From: Mycobacterium sp. AT1
GTDB lineage: Bacteria; Actinomycetota; Actinomycetes; Mycobacteriales; Mycobacteriaceae
Direction of reading: 5' to 3'
DNA: 57,645 bases
Assembly: GCF_002043095.1 (NCBI RefSeq)
Contig: NZ_MVOC01000065.1
Span: forward strand, 1-57,645
Below are positions 16,269 through 24,484 of the stretch, piece after piece. The position numbers were made by a program, and so were the translations under genes. The stretch's first letter is position 1. Every line of letters starts with the position of its first letter. Under the pieces are notes generated by a model. It had not been told where the DNA came from. It made no database searches and saw only the letters and a program-made list of their open reading frames with translations.

Positions 16269-16653
16269 TCGAATTTCCCGAGCCCGTGTCGTTCACCTTC
16301 GGGTCGCCGTCGGAGTAGGTGACGGTGTTGTTGAGGCCCACGACGCTGAGGCCGTCGACGATCTTCTCGAAGGTCAACCTGTTGTCGGCGCCGCCGACGT
16401 TCACGTTCGAGCACGTGCCCTTCACGGTGAGCGAGTTGTTGGAGCCGCCGACGGTCAGTGACTTGCCGTCGGCGCAGTCGATCTCGGCGGTCGTGCCGAC
16501 CGAGCCATAGTTGATGGTGTTGGCGATCTCGACCTGCACACCTGACGATCCCGCCGTCATCGTCGGCGAGGTGCCCGAGTCCGAACCGCAGCCGACGAGG
16601 CCGATTGCCAATGCGGCCAGCGCGGGGACGAATCGAAGGGACCGTGCGGGCAT
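16255..16653 (-). CDS. DUF3060 lipoprotein (Rv0679c-like)
   Basis: A 132-residue predicted lipoprotein. The signal sequence MPARSLRFVPALAALAIGL ends in the lipobox LVGC, then comes a Gly/Ser/Thr linker and the DUF3060 region with repeated Asn/Gly beta-strand turns (LTVGGSNNSLTVKG, VNVGGADNRLTF, LSVVGLNNTVTYSDGD), which suggest a small beta-solenoid. It lies outside the membrane; its function is not known. It pairs with a second DUF3060 gene two bases upstream on the same strand, likely as one transcript. It overlaps the end of echA5 tail to tail. Confidence 0.83.
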   Translation of the reverse strand: MPARSLRFVPALAALAIGLVGCGSDSGTSPTMTAGSSGVQVEIANTINYGSVGTTAEIDCADGKSLTVGGSNNSLTVKGTCSNVNVGGADNRLTFEKIVDGLSVVGLNNTVTYSDGDPKVNDTGSGNSIRKG

Positions 16654-16655
16654 GC

Positions 16656-17033
16656 CTAGACGGGTACCCGGTCGATGCGGTTGGTCATGCCCAATTCGCG
16701 ACCGCGGTCCCAGACCAGCGGCTCGCCCTGGTGATAGAGGACCGTCTGGTCGAATCCGTAGACGGTGATGTCGTTGACGACGTTGTCCACCACGATGACG
16801 TTGGCCGAACCCTGGACCGACACGCCCCAGCACGTGCCGACGGCGGTGATGTTGTTTCCGGTGCCCACGACGATGAGCGTGGAGTCGTTGCAGTCCAGCG
16901 TCTGGACGACGCCCTGACCCGTGATGTGGGTGTCGCCGTTCTTGGCCTGGGCGGCCGGTGCTGCCGCAACCAGCGTTCCGAGAATGACGGCCACGCTCAA
17001 CCCCAGCGACGTGCTCGACGCTCTCCAACCCAC
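16656..17033 (-). CDS. DUF3060 exported protein (Rv0680c-like)
   Basis: A 125-residue partner of the previous gene. It has an N-terminal hydrophobic segment (LGLSVAVILGTLVAAAPAAQA) that reads as a cleavable signal peptide ending AQAKN, then DUF3060 strands (VVQTLDCNDSTLIVVGTG, SVQGSANVIVVDN, DITVYGFDQTVLYHQG) and conserved Cys residues that could form a disulfide. I chose GTG 17033 because AAGGGGG lies just upstream and places the signal peptide at the start; the frame is open further upstream without such a site. Function unknown. The pair is conserved beside the rpsL region in mycobacteria, from memory of Rv0679c-Rv0680c. Confidence 0.78.
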   Translation of the reverse strand: MGWRASSTSLGLSVAVILGTLVAAAPAAQAKNGDTHITGQGVVQTLDCNDSTLIVVGTGNNITAVGTCWGVSVQGSANVIVVDNVVNDITVYGFDQTVLYHQGEPLVWDRGRELGMTNRIDRVPV

Positions 17034-17142
17034 GGTGGCCCCCTTCGCGACGCGGCCCCGATCGGCCTTCGCCGACTCTACGTCGCCGAGTGCCGCCCGC
17101 GGCAGCACTTCGGTCGTTGTCGCTGGGTAGCGTGTGCTCACT

Positions 17143-17670
17143 ATGCGTGGGCGGATGGCACGGAGCGTCACGGCGATCATCGCCATGACGGCCGTGACGG
17201 CGTGCACGCACACCGTCGGCGGCGTCGCCGAACGGGCCAGCCCCACCGTGCCGGACCCGGACCGCAGCTATGGATACGTCGACGATCGATGCGGACTGCT
17301 GCAGGACGATTCGCTCGAGGAACTGCTGGGTGCCAGCAGCATGGTCAAGCCCTTCAGCGGTGCCGTGTGCCAATACGTCCTCTCGACCGACTCGGGGGTC
17401 GTCGACGTCGTCTTCACCTGGTTCGACAAGGGCAGCATCGACCGCGAGCGCGAGGTCGCCGTCGGTCGCAACGCACGTCTGACGGAGAAGACGGTGGTGC
17501 GGCACCCGGCGTTCCTGGCCCAGCGCCCCGACACCCCCAACGCGTGTTCTGCCACCGCGGCCGCCGGGTCGGGAGTGCTGACGTGGTGGGTGCAGTTTCG
17601 GCAGAGCGCCGGCGATGCCTGCGCAGACGCCGAGACGTTGCTGACGGCCACCCTGTCGGCCGACTCGTGA
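17143..17670 (+). CDS. DUF3558-type lipoprotein, LprC-like
   Basis: A 175-residue predicted lipoprotein. The signal segment SVTAIIAMTAVTAC ends in a Cys acceptor. The body has the features of the LprB/LprC (DUF3558) family: DDRCGLLQDDSLEELLGAS, a Cys in GAVCQYVLS, and VVFTWFDKGSIDREREVA, close to the FWFEQGSLSNERKVAE I remember from M. tuberculosis LprC. Extracytoplasmic; function unknown. ATG 17143 is chosen over GTG 17134; neither has a strong ribosome site. Its stop overlaps the start of the next lipoprotein gene by four bases, so the two are coupled, as lprB and lprC are adjacent in M. tuberculosis. Confidence 0.78.
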   Translation: MRGRMARSVTAIIAMTAVTACTHTVGGVAERASPTVPDPDRSYGYVDDRCGLLQDDSLEELLGASSMVKPFSGAVCQYVLSTDSGVVDVVFTWFDKGSIDREREVAVGRNARLTEKTVVRHPAFLAQRPDTPNACSATAAAGSGVLTWWVQFRQSAGDACADAETLLTATLSADS

Positions 17671-18170
17671 CCAGGATCCTGCTGTTGCTGGCCACCGGTT
17701 GCTCGGTCGTGGCCTGCGGGTCGCCGACGACGTCCGCGCCCTCACCGGGTTCCGGCCAGACGTTCCGAAGCGCCGAGTGCAACGGCGTCGCCGACGCCGA
17801 CGTGACCAGGGCCGTCGGCGGAACCCTGTTCACCAGGGTGGTGGTCAACGACGCAGGCTGCTTCTGGCAGGAGAACACCGCGATCGGCGACGTCGAACTC
17901 GGGATGGGCCTCTCGACGTGGTGGTACCGCGGCAGCGACCTCGACGCCGAGCGATCGCTCGAACGCGACACGGGCCGCACCATCACCGAACTCGAGGTCA
18001 ACGGCAACAAGGGTTTCCAGGCCAGCGACGGCAACGCCTGCAGCGTCTACGTCGCCAAGGGCGGTGACGTCATCACCTGGTCGGTGCAAACCGTCAACCC
18101 CGGCAAGCTGCCCGATCTGTGCTCGATCACCGGGACACTCGCCCAGCTCAGCCAGGACAGAGTGAACTGA
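17667..18170 (+). CDS. DUF3558-type lipoprotein, LprB-like
   Basis: A 167-residue predicted lipoprotein. A short signal with LLLLATGCSVVACGS offers a lipobox Cys, then a Ser/Pro linker, then the DUF3558-like body: SAECNGVADADVTRAVGG, GCFWQENTAIGDVELGMGLS, TWWYRGSDLDAERSLE and a Cys pair in ACSVYVAKGG and LPDLCSITG. The WYRG and ER motifs match LprB-type proteins. GTG 17667 overlaps the upstream stop (GTGA). Together with the upstream gene it probably forms an envelope-associated pair; no enzymatic motif is visible. Confidence 0.78.
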   Translation: MTRILLLLATGCSVVACGSPTTSAPSPGSGQTFRSAECNGVADADVTRAVGGTLFTRVVVNDAGCFWQENTAIGDVELGMGLSTWWYRGSDLDAERSLERDTGRTITELEVNGNKGFQASDGNACSVYVAKGGDVITWSVQTVNPGKLPDLCSITGTLAQLSQDRVN

Positions 18171-18255
18171 CTCGCCACGGCAGGCGGGTTACAGTCAGCA
18201 GTCCTGGATTGCAGGACGCGCGATGTCTATCCGTCGATCCGAAGGACGCAACCCC

Positions 18256-18867
18256 ATGACAGCTCGGTCGGAGTCGACATCCGGCACGGGCAGGACGCGC
18301 TCGCCGGGCCGGACCACCAAGCTCAGCCGGAACGCCATCGTGAACGCGGCGCTGACGTTCCTGGACCGCGAAGGCTGGGATGCGCTCACCATCAACGCCC
18401 TGGCCATGCAACTCGGCACCAAGGGCCCGTCGCTGTACAACCACGTCGACAGTCTCGAGGACCTGCGCCGGACCGTCCGGATGCGCGTCATCGAAGACAT
18501 CATCGGGATGCTCAACACCGTGGGGGACGGGCGCACCAGGGACGACGCCGTGGTCGCGATGGCCAGCGCCTACCGCAGCTATGCCCACCACCATCCCGGC
18601 CGGTACTCGGCGTTCACCAGGATGCCCTTGGGTGGTGACGACCCGGAGTACACCGCGGCGACCCGTGCCGCGGCGGAGCCGGTGATCGCCGTGCTGGCCT
18701 CCTTTGGACTCGAGGGGGAGGACGGCTTCTTCGCGGCGCTGGAGTTCTGGTCGGCGCTTCACGGGTTCGTCCTCCTGGAGATGACGGGAGTGATGGACGC
18801 GATCGACACCGACGCCGTCTTCACGGACATGGTGCTGAGGCTGGCGGTCGGCATGGAGAGGCGATGA
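18256..18867 (+). CDS. TetR-family regulator (Rv0681-like)
   Basis: A 203-residue TetR-type repressor located immediately before rpsL, as Rv0681 is in M. tuberculosis. The DNA-binding domain is SRNAIVNAALTFLDREGW, DALTINALAMQLGTKGPSLY and NHVDSLEDLRRTVRMRVIED, a clean helix-turn-helix. The C-terminal ligand domain has YRSYAHHHPGRYSAFTRMP and ALEFWSALHGFVLLEMTGVM (WHG-type TetR C-terminus). I chose ATG 18256 because GAAGGA lies upstream; an ATG at 18223 would add 11 residues. Its ligand and targets are unknown. The stop codon falls inside a 32-bp tandem repeat. Confidence 0.87.
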   Translation: MTARSESTSGTGRTRSPGRTTKLSRNAIVNAALTFLDREGWDALTINALAMQLGTKGPSLYNHVDSLEDLRRTVRMRVIEDIIGMLNTVGDGRTRDDAVVAMASAYRSYAHHHPGRYSAFTRMPLGGDDPEYTAATRAAAEPVIAVLASFGLEGEDGFFAALEFWSALHGFVLLEMTGVMDAIDTDAVFTDMVLRLAVGMERR

Positions 18868-18933
18868 GCGCTTGCGCGAAGAGCAGACAGCGGCGATGAG
18901 CGCTTGCGCGAAGAGCAGACGGCAGCGATGAGG
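18861..18933. repeat. 32-bp tandem direct repeat, about 2.3 copies
   Basis: Units 18861-18892 and 18893-18924 differ only in their last few bases, and a third copy begins at 18925. Each contains ATGAGCGCTTGCGCGAAGAG. The first unit contains the stop of the TetR gene. It lies about 50 bp before the str promoter. Confidence 0.85.
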
Positions 18934-18982
18934 CTCTAGAATCGTCCCGAACGGCCCAGGTGAGCGGCAGGGTTGGCGCGCT

Positions 18983-19012
18983 TTGACCCAAGCCCTCGCG
19001 AACAGGTATCGT
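18983..19012 (+). promoter_or_regulatory. Candidate str operon (rpsL) promoter and leader
   Basis: TTGACC (18983-18988) and TATCGT (19007-19012) are separated by 18 bases and fit a housekeeping sigma-A promoter. Transcription would begin near 19019, leaving a leader of about 220 bases before rpsL ATG 19243, with AGGAAG just upstream of the start. I see no convincing reading frame in the leader. Such a long leader could hold translational or antitermination control, but no structure is assigned. Confidence 0.6.
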
Positions 19013-19242
19013 GGTCGATCGTGCCTGGCCGTTAGGGCGCTTGGGGCTGTGACGCCTGCAAGCGAGCCTGCACGCCGGGCAAATTCGCATGTCCACGACG
19101 CAACGACGAGAATTCGGTGCGCGAGCGTGTGCGACACACCCGGCCGCGGGGTAGCACGGCAGGGCGTAACCGCAGTACACAGTCTTGAGAATGACCTAGA
19201 AACAGCAGAGCAGTTACACGAAGCAACACAGGAAGCCGGTAC

Positions 19243-19617
19243 ATGCCAACCATCAACCAGCTGGTCCGCAAGGGTCGCCGGGACAAGATCGCCAAGGTCA
19301 AGACCGCGGCCCTCAAGGGCAGCCCGCAGCGCCGCGGCGTTTGCACCCGCGTCTACACGACCACCCCGAAGAAGCCGAACTCGGCACTTCGAAAGGTCGC
19401 GCGCGTCAAGCTGACCACCGGGGTTGAGGTCACCGCCTACATCCCGGGCGAAGGCCACAACCTTCAGGAGCACTCGATGGTGCTGGTTCGTGGAGGCCGT
19501 GTGAAGGACCTTCCCGGTGTGCGCTACAAGATCATTCGCGGTTCGCTCGACACGCAGGGTGTCAAGAGCCGCAAGCAGGCACGGAGCCGCTACGGCGCCA
19601 AGAAGGAGAAGAGCTAA
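19243..19617 (+). CDS. rpsL: 30S ribosomal protein S12
   Basis: Ribosomal protein S12, 124 residues, in the decoding centre of the 30S subunit. It starts MPTINQLVRKGRR and contains the conserved loops TTTPKKPNSALRKVARVKLT and VLVRGGRVKDLPGVRYKI. Lys43 and Lys88, the classical sites of streptomycin-resistance substitutions in mycobacteria, are both the wild-type Lys. First gene of the str operon; the TAA overlaps the rpsG ATG by one base. Confidence 0.99.
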   Translation: MPTINQLVRKGRRDKIAKVKTAALKGSPQRRGVCTRVYTTTPKKPNSALRKVARVKLTTGVEVTAYIPGEGHNLQEHSMVLVRGGRVKDLPGVRYKIIRGSLDTQGVKSRKQARSRYGAKKEKS

Positions 19618-20087
19618 TGCCGCGCAAGGGGCCCGCACCCAAGCGGCCGCTGGTCAACGATCCGGTCTACGGTTCGCAGCTGGTCACGCAGCTCGTCAAC
19701 AAGGTTCTGCTGGACGGGAAGAAATCCCTCGCAGAACGCATTGTTTATGGAGCGCTCGAACAGGCTCGTGACAAGACCGGCACCGACCCGGTCGTCACCC
19801 TCAAGCGCGCACTCGACAACGTGAAGCCGGCCCTCGAGGTCCGCAGCCGTCGCGTTGGTGGCGCCACCTACCAGGTGCCCGTCGAGGTCCGCCCCGAGCG
19901 GTCCACCACGCTGGCCCTGCGCTGGCTGGTGAGCTTCTCCAAGCAGCGCCGCGAGAAGACCATGGTCGAACGTCTGGCCAACGAATTGCTCGACGCGAGC
20001 AATGGCCTGGGTGCCGCCGTCAAGCGACGCGAGGACACCCACAAGATGGCCGAAGCAAACCGGGCATTCGCGCACTACCGCTGGTGA
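19617..20087 (+). CDS. rpsG: 30S ribosomal protein S7
   Basis: Ribosomal protein S7, 156 residues, which nucleates assembly of the 30S head by binding 16S rRNA. MPRKGPAPKRPLVNDPVYGS opens it; ALDNVKPALEVRSRRVGGAT and VPVEVRPERSTTLALRWLV are the conserved RNA-binding parts, and it ends MAEANRAFAHYRW. The start is coupled to the rpsL stop (TAATG). A 78-bp gap separates it from fusA. Confidence 0.99.
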   Translation: MPRKGPAPKRPLVNDPVYGSQLVTQLVNKVLLDGKKSLAERIVYGALEQARDKTGTDPVVTLKRALDNVKPALEVRSRRVGGATYQVPVEVRPERSTTLALRWLVSFSKQRREKTMVERLANELLDASNGLGAAVKRREDTHKMAEANRAFAHYRW

Positions 20088-20165
20088 TCGCCACCGGCGG
20101 CGGGCGCTAGCCCTTCGTCGGTCGAACATCAACAACCAACAAGCAAGAAAGAGTGGGAAGACGCC

Positions 20166-22268
20166 GTGGCACAGGACGTGCTCACCGACCTCACCAAGGT
20201 CCGCAATATCGGCATCATGGCGCACATCGATGCCGGTAAGACGACGACGACCGAGCGCATCCTCTACTACACCGGTATCAGCTACAAGATCGGTGAGGTG
20301 CACGACGGTGCCGCCACGATGGACTGGATGGAGCAGGAGCAGGAGCGGGGTATCACCATTACCTCGGCCGCTACCACCTGCTTCTGGGACGGCAACCAGA
20401 TCAACATCATCGACACCCCCGGGCACGTCGACTTCACCGTCGAGGTGGAGCGTTCGCTCCGCGTTCTCGACGGCGCCGTCGCCGTCTTCGACGGCAAAGA
20501 GGGTGTGGAGCCGCAGTCCGAGCAGGTTTGGCGTCAGGCCGACAAGTACGACGTGCCGCGCATCTGCTTCGTCAACAAGATGGACAAGATCGGCGCGGAC
20601 TTCTACTTCACCGTCCGCACCATCGAGGAGCGCCTCGGCGCCCGCGCGCTGCCGATCCAGCTCCCCATCGGTTCCGAGGGTGGCTTCGAGGGCATCGTCG
20701 ACCTGGTCGAGATGAACGCCAAGGTGTGGCGTGGCGAGACCAAGCTCGGTGAGACCTACGAGACCATCGAGATCCCCGAAGAGCTCAAGGAGCAGGCTGC
20801 GGAATACCGCACCAAGCTGCTCGAGACGGTCGCCGAGACCGACGAAGCGCTGCTCGACAAGTACTTCGGTGGCGAAGACCTCACGGTCGCCGAGATCAAG
20901 GGCGCGATCCGCAAGATGGTCGTCAACTCCGAGATCTACCCGGTGCTGTGTGGCAGTGCGTTCAAGAACAAGGGCGTGCAGCCCATGCTCGACGCCGTCA
21001 TCGACTACCTGCCGTCGCCCCTGGACGTCGAGTCCGTGACCGGCCACATTCCCGGCAAGGAAGAGGAACTGGTCACCCGCAAGCCGTCCACCAGCGAGCC
21101 GTTCTCGGCGCTGGCGTTCAAGGTTGCGACGCACCCGTTCTTCGGCAAGCTCACCTACGTCCGGGTGTACTCCGGCAAGGTCGACTCCGGCGCCCAGGTC
21201 ATCAACGCGACCAAGGGCAAGAAGGAGCGTCTGGGCAAGCTCTTCCAGATGCACTCCAACAAGGAGAACCCGGTCGAGACGGCCGCTGCCGGCCACATCT
21301 ACGCCGTGATCGGCCTCAAGGACACCACCACCGGTGATACCTTGTCCGACCCGCAGCACCAGGTCGTCCTCGAGTCGATGACGTTCCCGGATCCAGTCAT
21401 CCAGGTCGCCATCGAGCCCAAGACCAAGAGCGACCAGGAAAAGCTGTCCCTGGCCATCCAGAAGCTGGCCGAGGAAGACCCGACGTTCAAGGTCAACCAG
21501 GACCACGAGACCGGCCAGACCATCATCGGTGGCATGGGCGAGCTCCACCTCGACATCCTCGTCGACCGCATGCGTCGTGAGTTCAAGGTCGAGGCCAACG
21601 TCGGCAAGCCGCAGGTCGCCTACAAGGAGACCATCAAGCGCGCCGTCGACAAGGTCGAGTTCACGCACAAGAAGCAGACCGGTGGCTCCGGCCAGTTCGC
21701 GAAGGTTCTCGTCAGCATCGAGCCGTTCACCGGCGAAGACGGCGCGACCTACGAGTTCGAGAACAAGGTCAGCGGCGGACGCATCCCGCGCGAGTACATC
21801 CCATCGGTGGATGCCGGTGCGCAGGACGCAATGCAGTACGGCGTGCTCGCCGGCTACCCGCTGGTGAACGTCAAGCTGATCCTGCTCGACGGTGCCTACC
21901 ACGACGTGGACTCCTCGGAAATGGCGTTCAAGATTGCCGGATCCCAGGTGCTCAAGAAGGCTGCGGCGCAAGCGCAGCCGACCATTCTCGAGCCCGTCAT
22001 GGCCGTCGAGGTCACCACCCCAGAGGATTACATGGGTGAAGTGATTGGCGACTTGAACTCCCGCCGTGGTCAGATTCAAGCCATGGAGGAGCGCAGCGGT
22101 GCCCGCGTAGTGCGGGCGACGGTGCCGCTGTCCGAAATGTTCGGTTACGTCGGAGACCTCCGGTCGAAGACTCAGGGCCGGGCGAACTACTCCATGGTGT
22201 TCGACTCCTACGCCGAAGTTCCGGCGAACGTGTCGAAGGAGATCATCGCGAAGGCCACCGGCCAGTAG
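20166..22268 (+). CDS. fusA: Elongation factor G
   Basis: Translocation GTPase EF-G, 700 residues. The G domain has the P-loop AHIDAGKTTTTER, the switch GITITSAATT, DTPGHVDF and NKMDKIGADF. Domain II follows near 300-400, and domains III-V end with EVIGDLNSRRGQIQAMEERS and PLSEMFGYVGDLRSKTQGR. It starts with GTG 20166 after a purine-rich stretch (GAAAGAGTGGGAAG). It lies in the str operon between rpsG and tuf and is the main EF-G type (fusA1) by position. Confidence 0.99.
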   Translation: MAQDVLTDLTKVRNIGIMAHIDAGKTTTTERILYYTGISYKIGEVHDGAATMDWMEQEQERGITITSAATTCFWDGNQINIIDTPGHVDFTVEVERSLRVLDGAVAVFDGKEGVEPQSEQVWRQADKYDVPRICFVNKMDKIGADFYFTVRTIEERLGARALPIQLPIGSEGGFEGIVDLVEMNAKVWRGETKLGETYETIEIPEELKEQAAEYRTKLLETVAETDEALLDKYFGGEDLTVAEIKGAIRKMVVNSEIYPVLCGSAFKNKGVQPMLDAVIDYLPSPLDVESVTGHIPGKEEELVTRKPSTSEPFSALAFKVATHPFFGKLTYVRVYSGKVDSGAQVINATKGKKERLGKLFQMHSNKENPVETAAAGHIYAVIGLKDTTTGDTLSDPQHQVVLESMTFPDPVIQVAIEPKTKSDQEKLSLAIQKLAEEDPTFKVNQDHETGQTIIGGMGELHLDILVDRMRREFKVEANVGKPQVAYKETIKRAVDKVEFTHKKQTGGSGQFAKVLVSIEPFTGEDGATYEFENKVSGGRIPREYIPSVDAGAQDAMQYGVLAGYPLVNVKLILLDGAYHDVDSSEMAFKIAGSQVLKKAAAQAQPTILEPVMAVEVTTPEDYMGEVIGDLNSRRGQIQAMEERSGARVVRATVPLSEMFGYVGDLRSKTQGRANYSMVFDSYAEVPANVSKEIIAKATGQ

Positions 22269-22364
22269 CCATCTGGTAACAACCGGTAGCCTCGCGGCGG
22301 ACCACACAACTGAAAACAGACCTACCTTTAAACAAGCATCATCGAAGTCCAGGAGGACACAGAA

Positions 22365-23555
22365 GTGGCGAAGGCGAAGTTCGAGCGGACGAAGCCGCAC
22401 GTCAACATCGGGACCATCGGTCACGTTGACCACGGCAAGACCACGTTGACGGCAGCAATCACCAAGGTTCTGCACGACAAGTACCCGACGTTGAACGAAT
22501 CGCGTGCATTCGATCAGATCGACAATGCACCCGAAGAGCGTGAGCGCGGCATCACCATCAACATCTCGCATGTTGAGTACCAGACGGAGAAGCGTCACTA
22601 CGCCCACGTCGATGCCCCCGGTCACGCTGACTACATCAAGAACATGATCACCGGTGCCGCCCAGATGGACGGAGCGATCCTCGTGGTCGCCGCGACCGAC
22701 GGCCCCATGCCCCAGACGAAGGAGCACGTGCTGCTCGCTCGTCAGGTCGGCGTGCCCTACATCCTGGTCGCGCTGAACAAGGCCGACATGGTCGAAGACG
22801 AGGAGCTCCTCGAGCTCGTCGAGATGGAGGTCCGCGAACTGCTGGCCGCCCAGGACTTCGACGAGGAAGCCCCGGTCATCCAGGTCTCGGCTCTCAAGGC
22901 GCTCGAAGGCGACCCGAAGTGGGTCGAGTCCGTCGAGAAGCTCATGGAAGCCGTCGACGAGTCCATCCCGGACCCGGTTCGTGAGACCGAGAAGCCGTTC
23001 CTCATGCCCGTCGAGGACGTCTTCACGATCACCGGTCGTGGCACCGTCGTGACCGGTCGCGTCGAGCGTGGCGTGATCAACGTCAACGAAGAGGTCGAGA
23101 TCGTCGGCATCAAGCCGACGGTCACCAAGACCACCGTCACCGGCGTCGAGATGTTCCGCAAGCTGCTGGACCAGGGCATGGCGGGCGACAACGTCGGCCT
23201 GCTGGTCCGTGGTGTCAAGCGTGAAGACGTCGAGCGTGGCCAGGTCGTGGTCAAGCCCGGCACCACCACGCCGCACACCGAGTTCGAGGGCAGCGTCTAC
23301 ATCCTGTCCAAGGAAGAAGGCGGCCGTCACAAGCCGTTCCTGTCGAACTACCGTCCGCAGTTCTACTTCCGCACCACGGACGTGACCGGCGTCGTCACCC
23401 TCCCCGAGGGCACCGACATCGTCATGCCCGGCGACAACGTCGACATCGGCGTGAAGCTGATCCAGCCGGTCGCCATGGACGAGGGTCTGCGTTTCGCGAT
23501 CCGCGAGGGCGGCAAGACCGTCGGCGCGGGACGCGTTACCAAGATCATCAAGTGA
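22365..23555 (+). CDS. tuf: Elongation factor Tu
   Basis: EF-Tu, 396 residues, which carries aminoacyl-tRNA to the ribosome. G motifs: GHVDHGKTTL, RGITINISHVEY, DAPGHADYIKNMITGAAQMD, NKADMVEDEE. Domain II has GRGTVVTGRVERGVIN and domain III ends AIREGGKTVGAGRVTKIIK. GTG 22365 is preceded by AGGAGGA at good spacing. It has a 96-bp gap after fusA and is followed by a strong terminator hairpin, so it is the last gene of the operon. Confidence 0.99.
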   Translation: MAKAKFERTKPHVNIGTIGHVDHGKTTLTAAITKVLHDKYPTLNESRAFDQIDNAPEERERGITINISHVEYQTEKRHYAHVDAPGHADYIKNMITGAAQMDGAILVVAATDGPMPQTKEHVLLARQVGVPYILVALNKADMVEDEELLELVEMEVRELLAAQDFDEEAPVIQVSALKALEGDPKWVESVEKLMEAVDESIPDPVRETEKPFLMPVEDVFTITGRGTVVTGRVERGVINVNEEVEIVGIKPTVTKTTVTGVEMFRKLLDQGMAGDNVGLLVRGVKREDVERGQVVVKPGTTTPHTEFEGSVYILSKEEGGRHKPFLSNYRPQFYFRTTDVTGVVTLPEGTDIVMPGDNVDIGVKLIQPVAMDEGLRFAIREGGKTVGAGRVTKIIK

Positions 23556-23570
23556 TCTGAATTTAGTCGC

Positions 23571-23606
23571 AAAGCGGCGCTCACCCGAAAGGGTGGGCGC
23601 CGCTTT
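23571..23606 (+). terminator. Terminator hairpin after tuf
   Basis: A 16-bp stem (23571-23586 with 23591-23606, one G-U pair) is closed by a GAAA tetraloop, 15 bases after the tuf stop. The stem is very GC-rich and ends in TTT. This is the clearest intrinsic-type terminator in the window. Confidence 0.9.
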
Positions 23607-23710
23607 CGTATTCGCACACGGCGCATGGAAGTCGTGGCATGCGCTGCGATTGCGCCACGATCTGGCACGATGAGCGTGCTGAGCTGGTCAAACGAAAAGG
23701 GTGGTGCGGG

Positions 23711-24445
23711 TTGTCCGTGATCAACGTGCGTGCGTTCACCGATCTTGGTCTGGTGCGCAAGCGCAACGAAGACGCCATCCTGGTTGCCGGGTGGCTCAGT
23801 CAGACGCGCGAAGGGTCGCTCGTCACAATGGATTTCGCGCCCGCCGCGCCGTTCACGTGCGCCGTGGCCGACGGCATGGGCGGCCACGCCGGTGGCGATC
23901 TCGCCAGTCGGGTGGCCCTGACCGTCATCTCCGAACGATCGGTGGACTGGCGTACCCCGGCCAACATTGCCGACACCCTCGTCGAGACCAGCGAGCAGGT
24001 GCGCGCCGTCGGCGTCGACGCCGACCTGCAGGGGCTGGGTACGACGGTGGCCGGGCTGTGCCTGCTCGACGAGGGCCTGGTGATCTTCAACGTCGGGGAC
24101 AGCCCGGTCTTCTCGATCACCGACGGCGTCCTGGCCCAGATCTCGATCGACGACTCGGTGTTCGACACCAACGGCCGGCCGACCAACATCATCACGCAGT
24201 CCCTCGGTCAGTTCCCGCCGGTGCAACCACACCTCGAGGTGCGTCCGCTCGAGGCAGGTACGTACCTGCTGTGCTCCGACGGTGTCAGCGGGGTGATGTC
24301 ACCCGAGGAACTGCGGGAGGCCGTCAAGCAACCCGACCTCGACGACGTCGCCGCCACGATCATCGAAACCACCCGTCGCAACGGCGCTCACGACAACTTC
24401 TCCTTCCTCATCGTGGAGATTCCGGAATTGTCGTCCGAGGGCTAG
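23711..24445 (+). CDS. PP2C-family serine/threonine phosphatase
   Basis: Metal-dependent PP2C phosphatase of about 244 residues, soluble (no membrane segment). The family motifs appear in order: TDLGLVRKRNEDAILVAG, AVADGMGGHAGGDLAS (metal-binding Asp), GTTVAGLCLLDEGLVIFNVGD, LLCSDGVSGVMSPEEL and GAHDNFSFLIVEI with the last metal Asp. It would remove phosphate from Ser/Thr kinase substrates. TTG 23711 is chosen because GAAAAGGG ends nine bases upstream; GTG 23717 is an alternative. The downstream SHOCT-domain gene follows after 39 bp on the same strand. No kinase gene is in the window. Confidence 0.85.
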   Translation: MSVINVRAFTDLGLVRKRNEDAILVAGWLSQTREGSLVTMDFAPAAPFTCAVADGMGGHAGGDLASRVALTVISERSVDWRTPANIADTLVETSEQVRAVGVDADLQGLGTTVAGLCLLDEGLVIFNVGDSPVFSITDGVLAQISIDDSVFDTNGRPTNIITQSLGQFPPVQPHLEVRPLEAGTYLLCSDGVSGVMSPEELREAVKQPDLDDVAATIIETTRRNGAHDNFSFLIVEIPELSSEG

Positions 24446-24484
24446 TCTGACCTGCAAAACGGCCAGCTGTTAAGGAGCGTGGCA

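Noticed and set aside
19614..23330. A 1238-codon open frame on the minus strand across rpsG, fusA and tuf
   Set aside because: It is the mirror of three highly conserved genes. Its composition (long Leu/Asp/Val/Gly/Arg runs) follows from their biased codons, and it has no recognisable domain.
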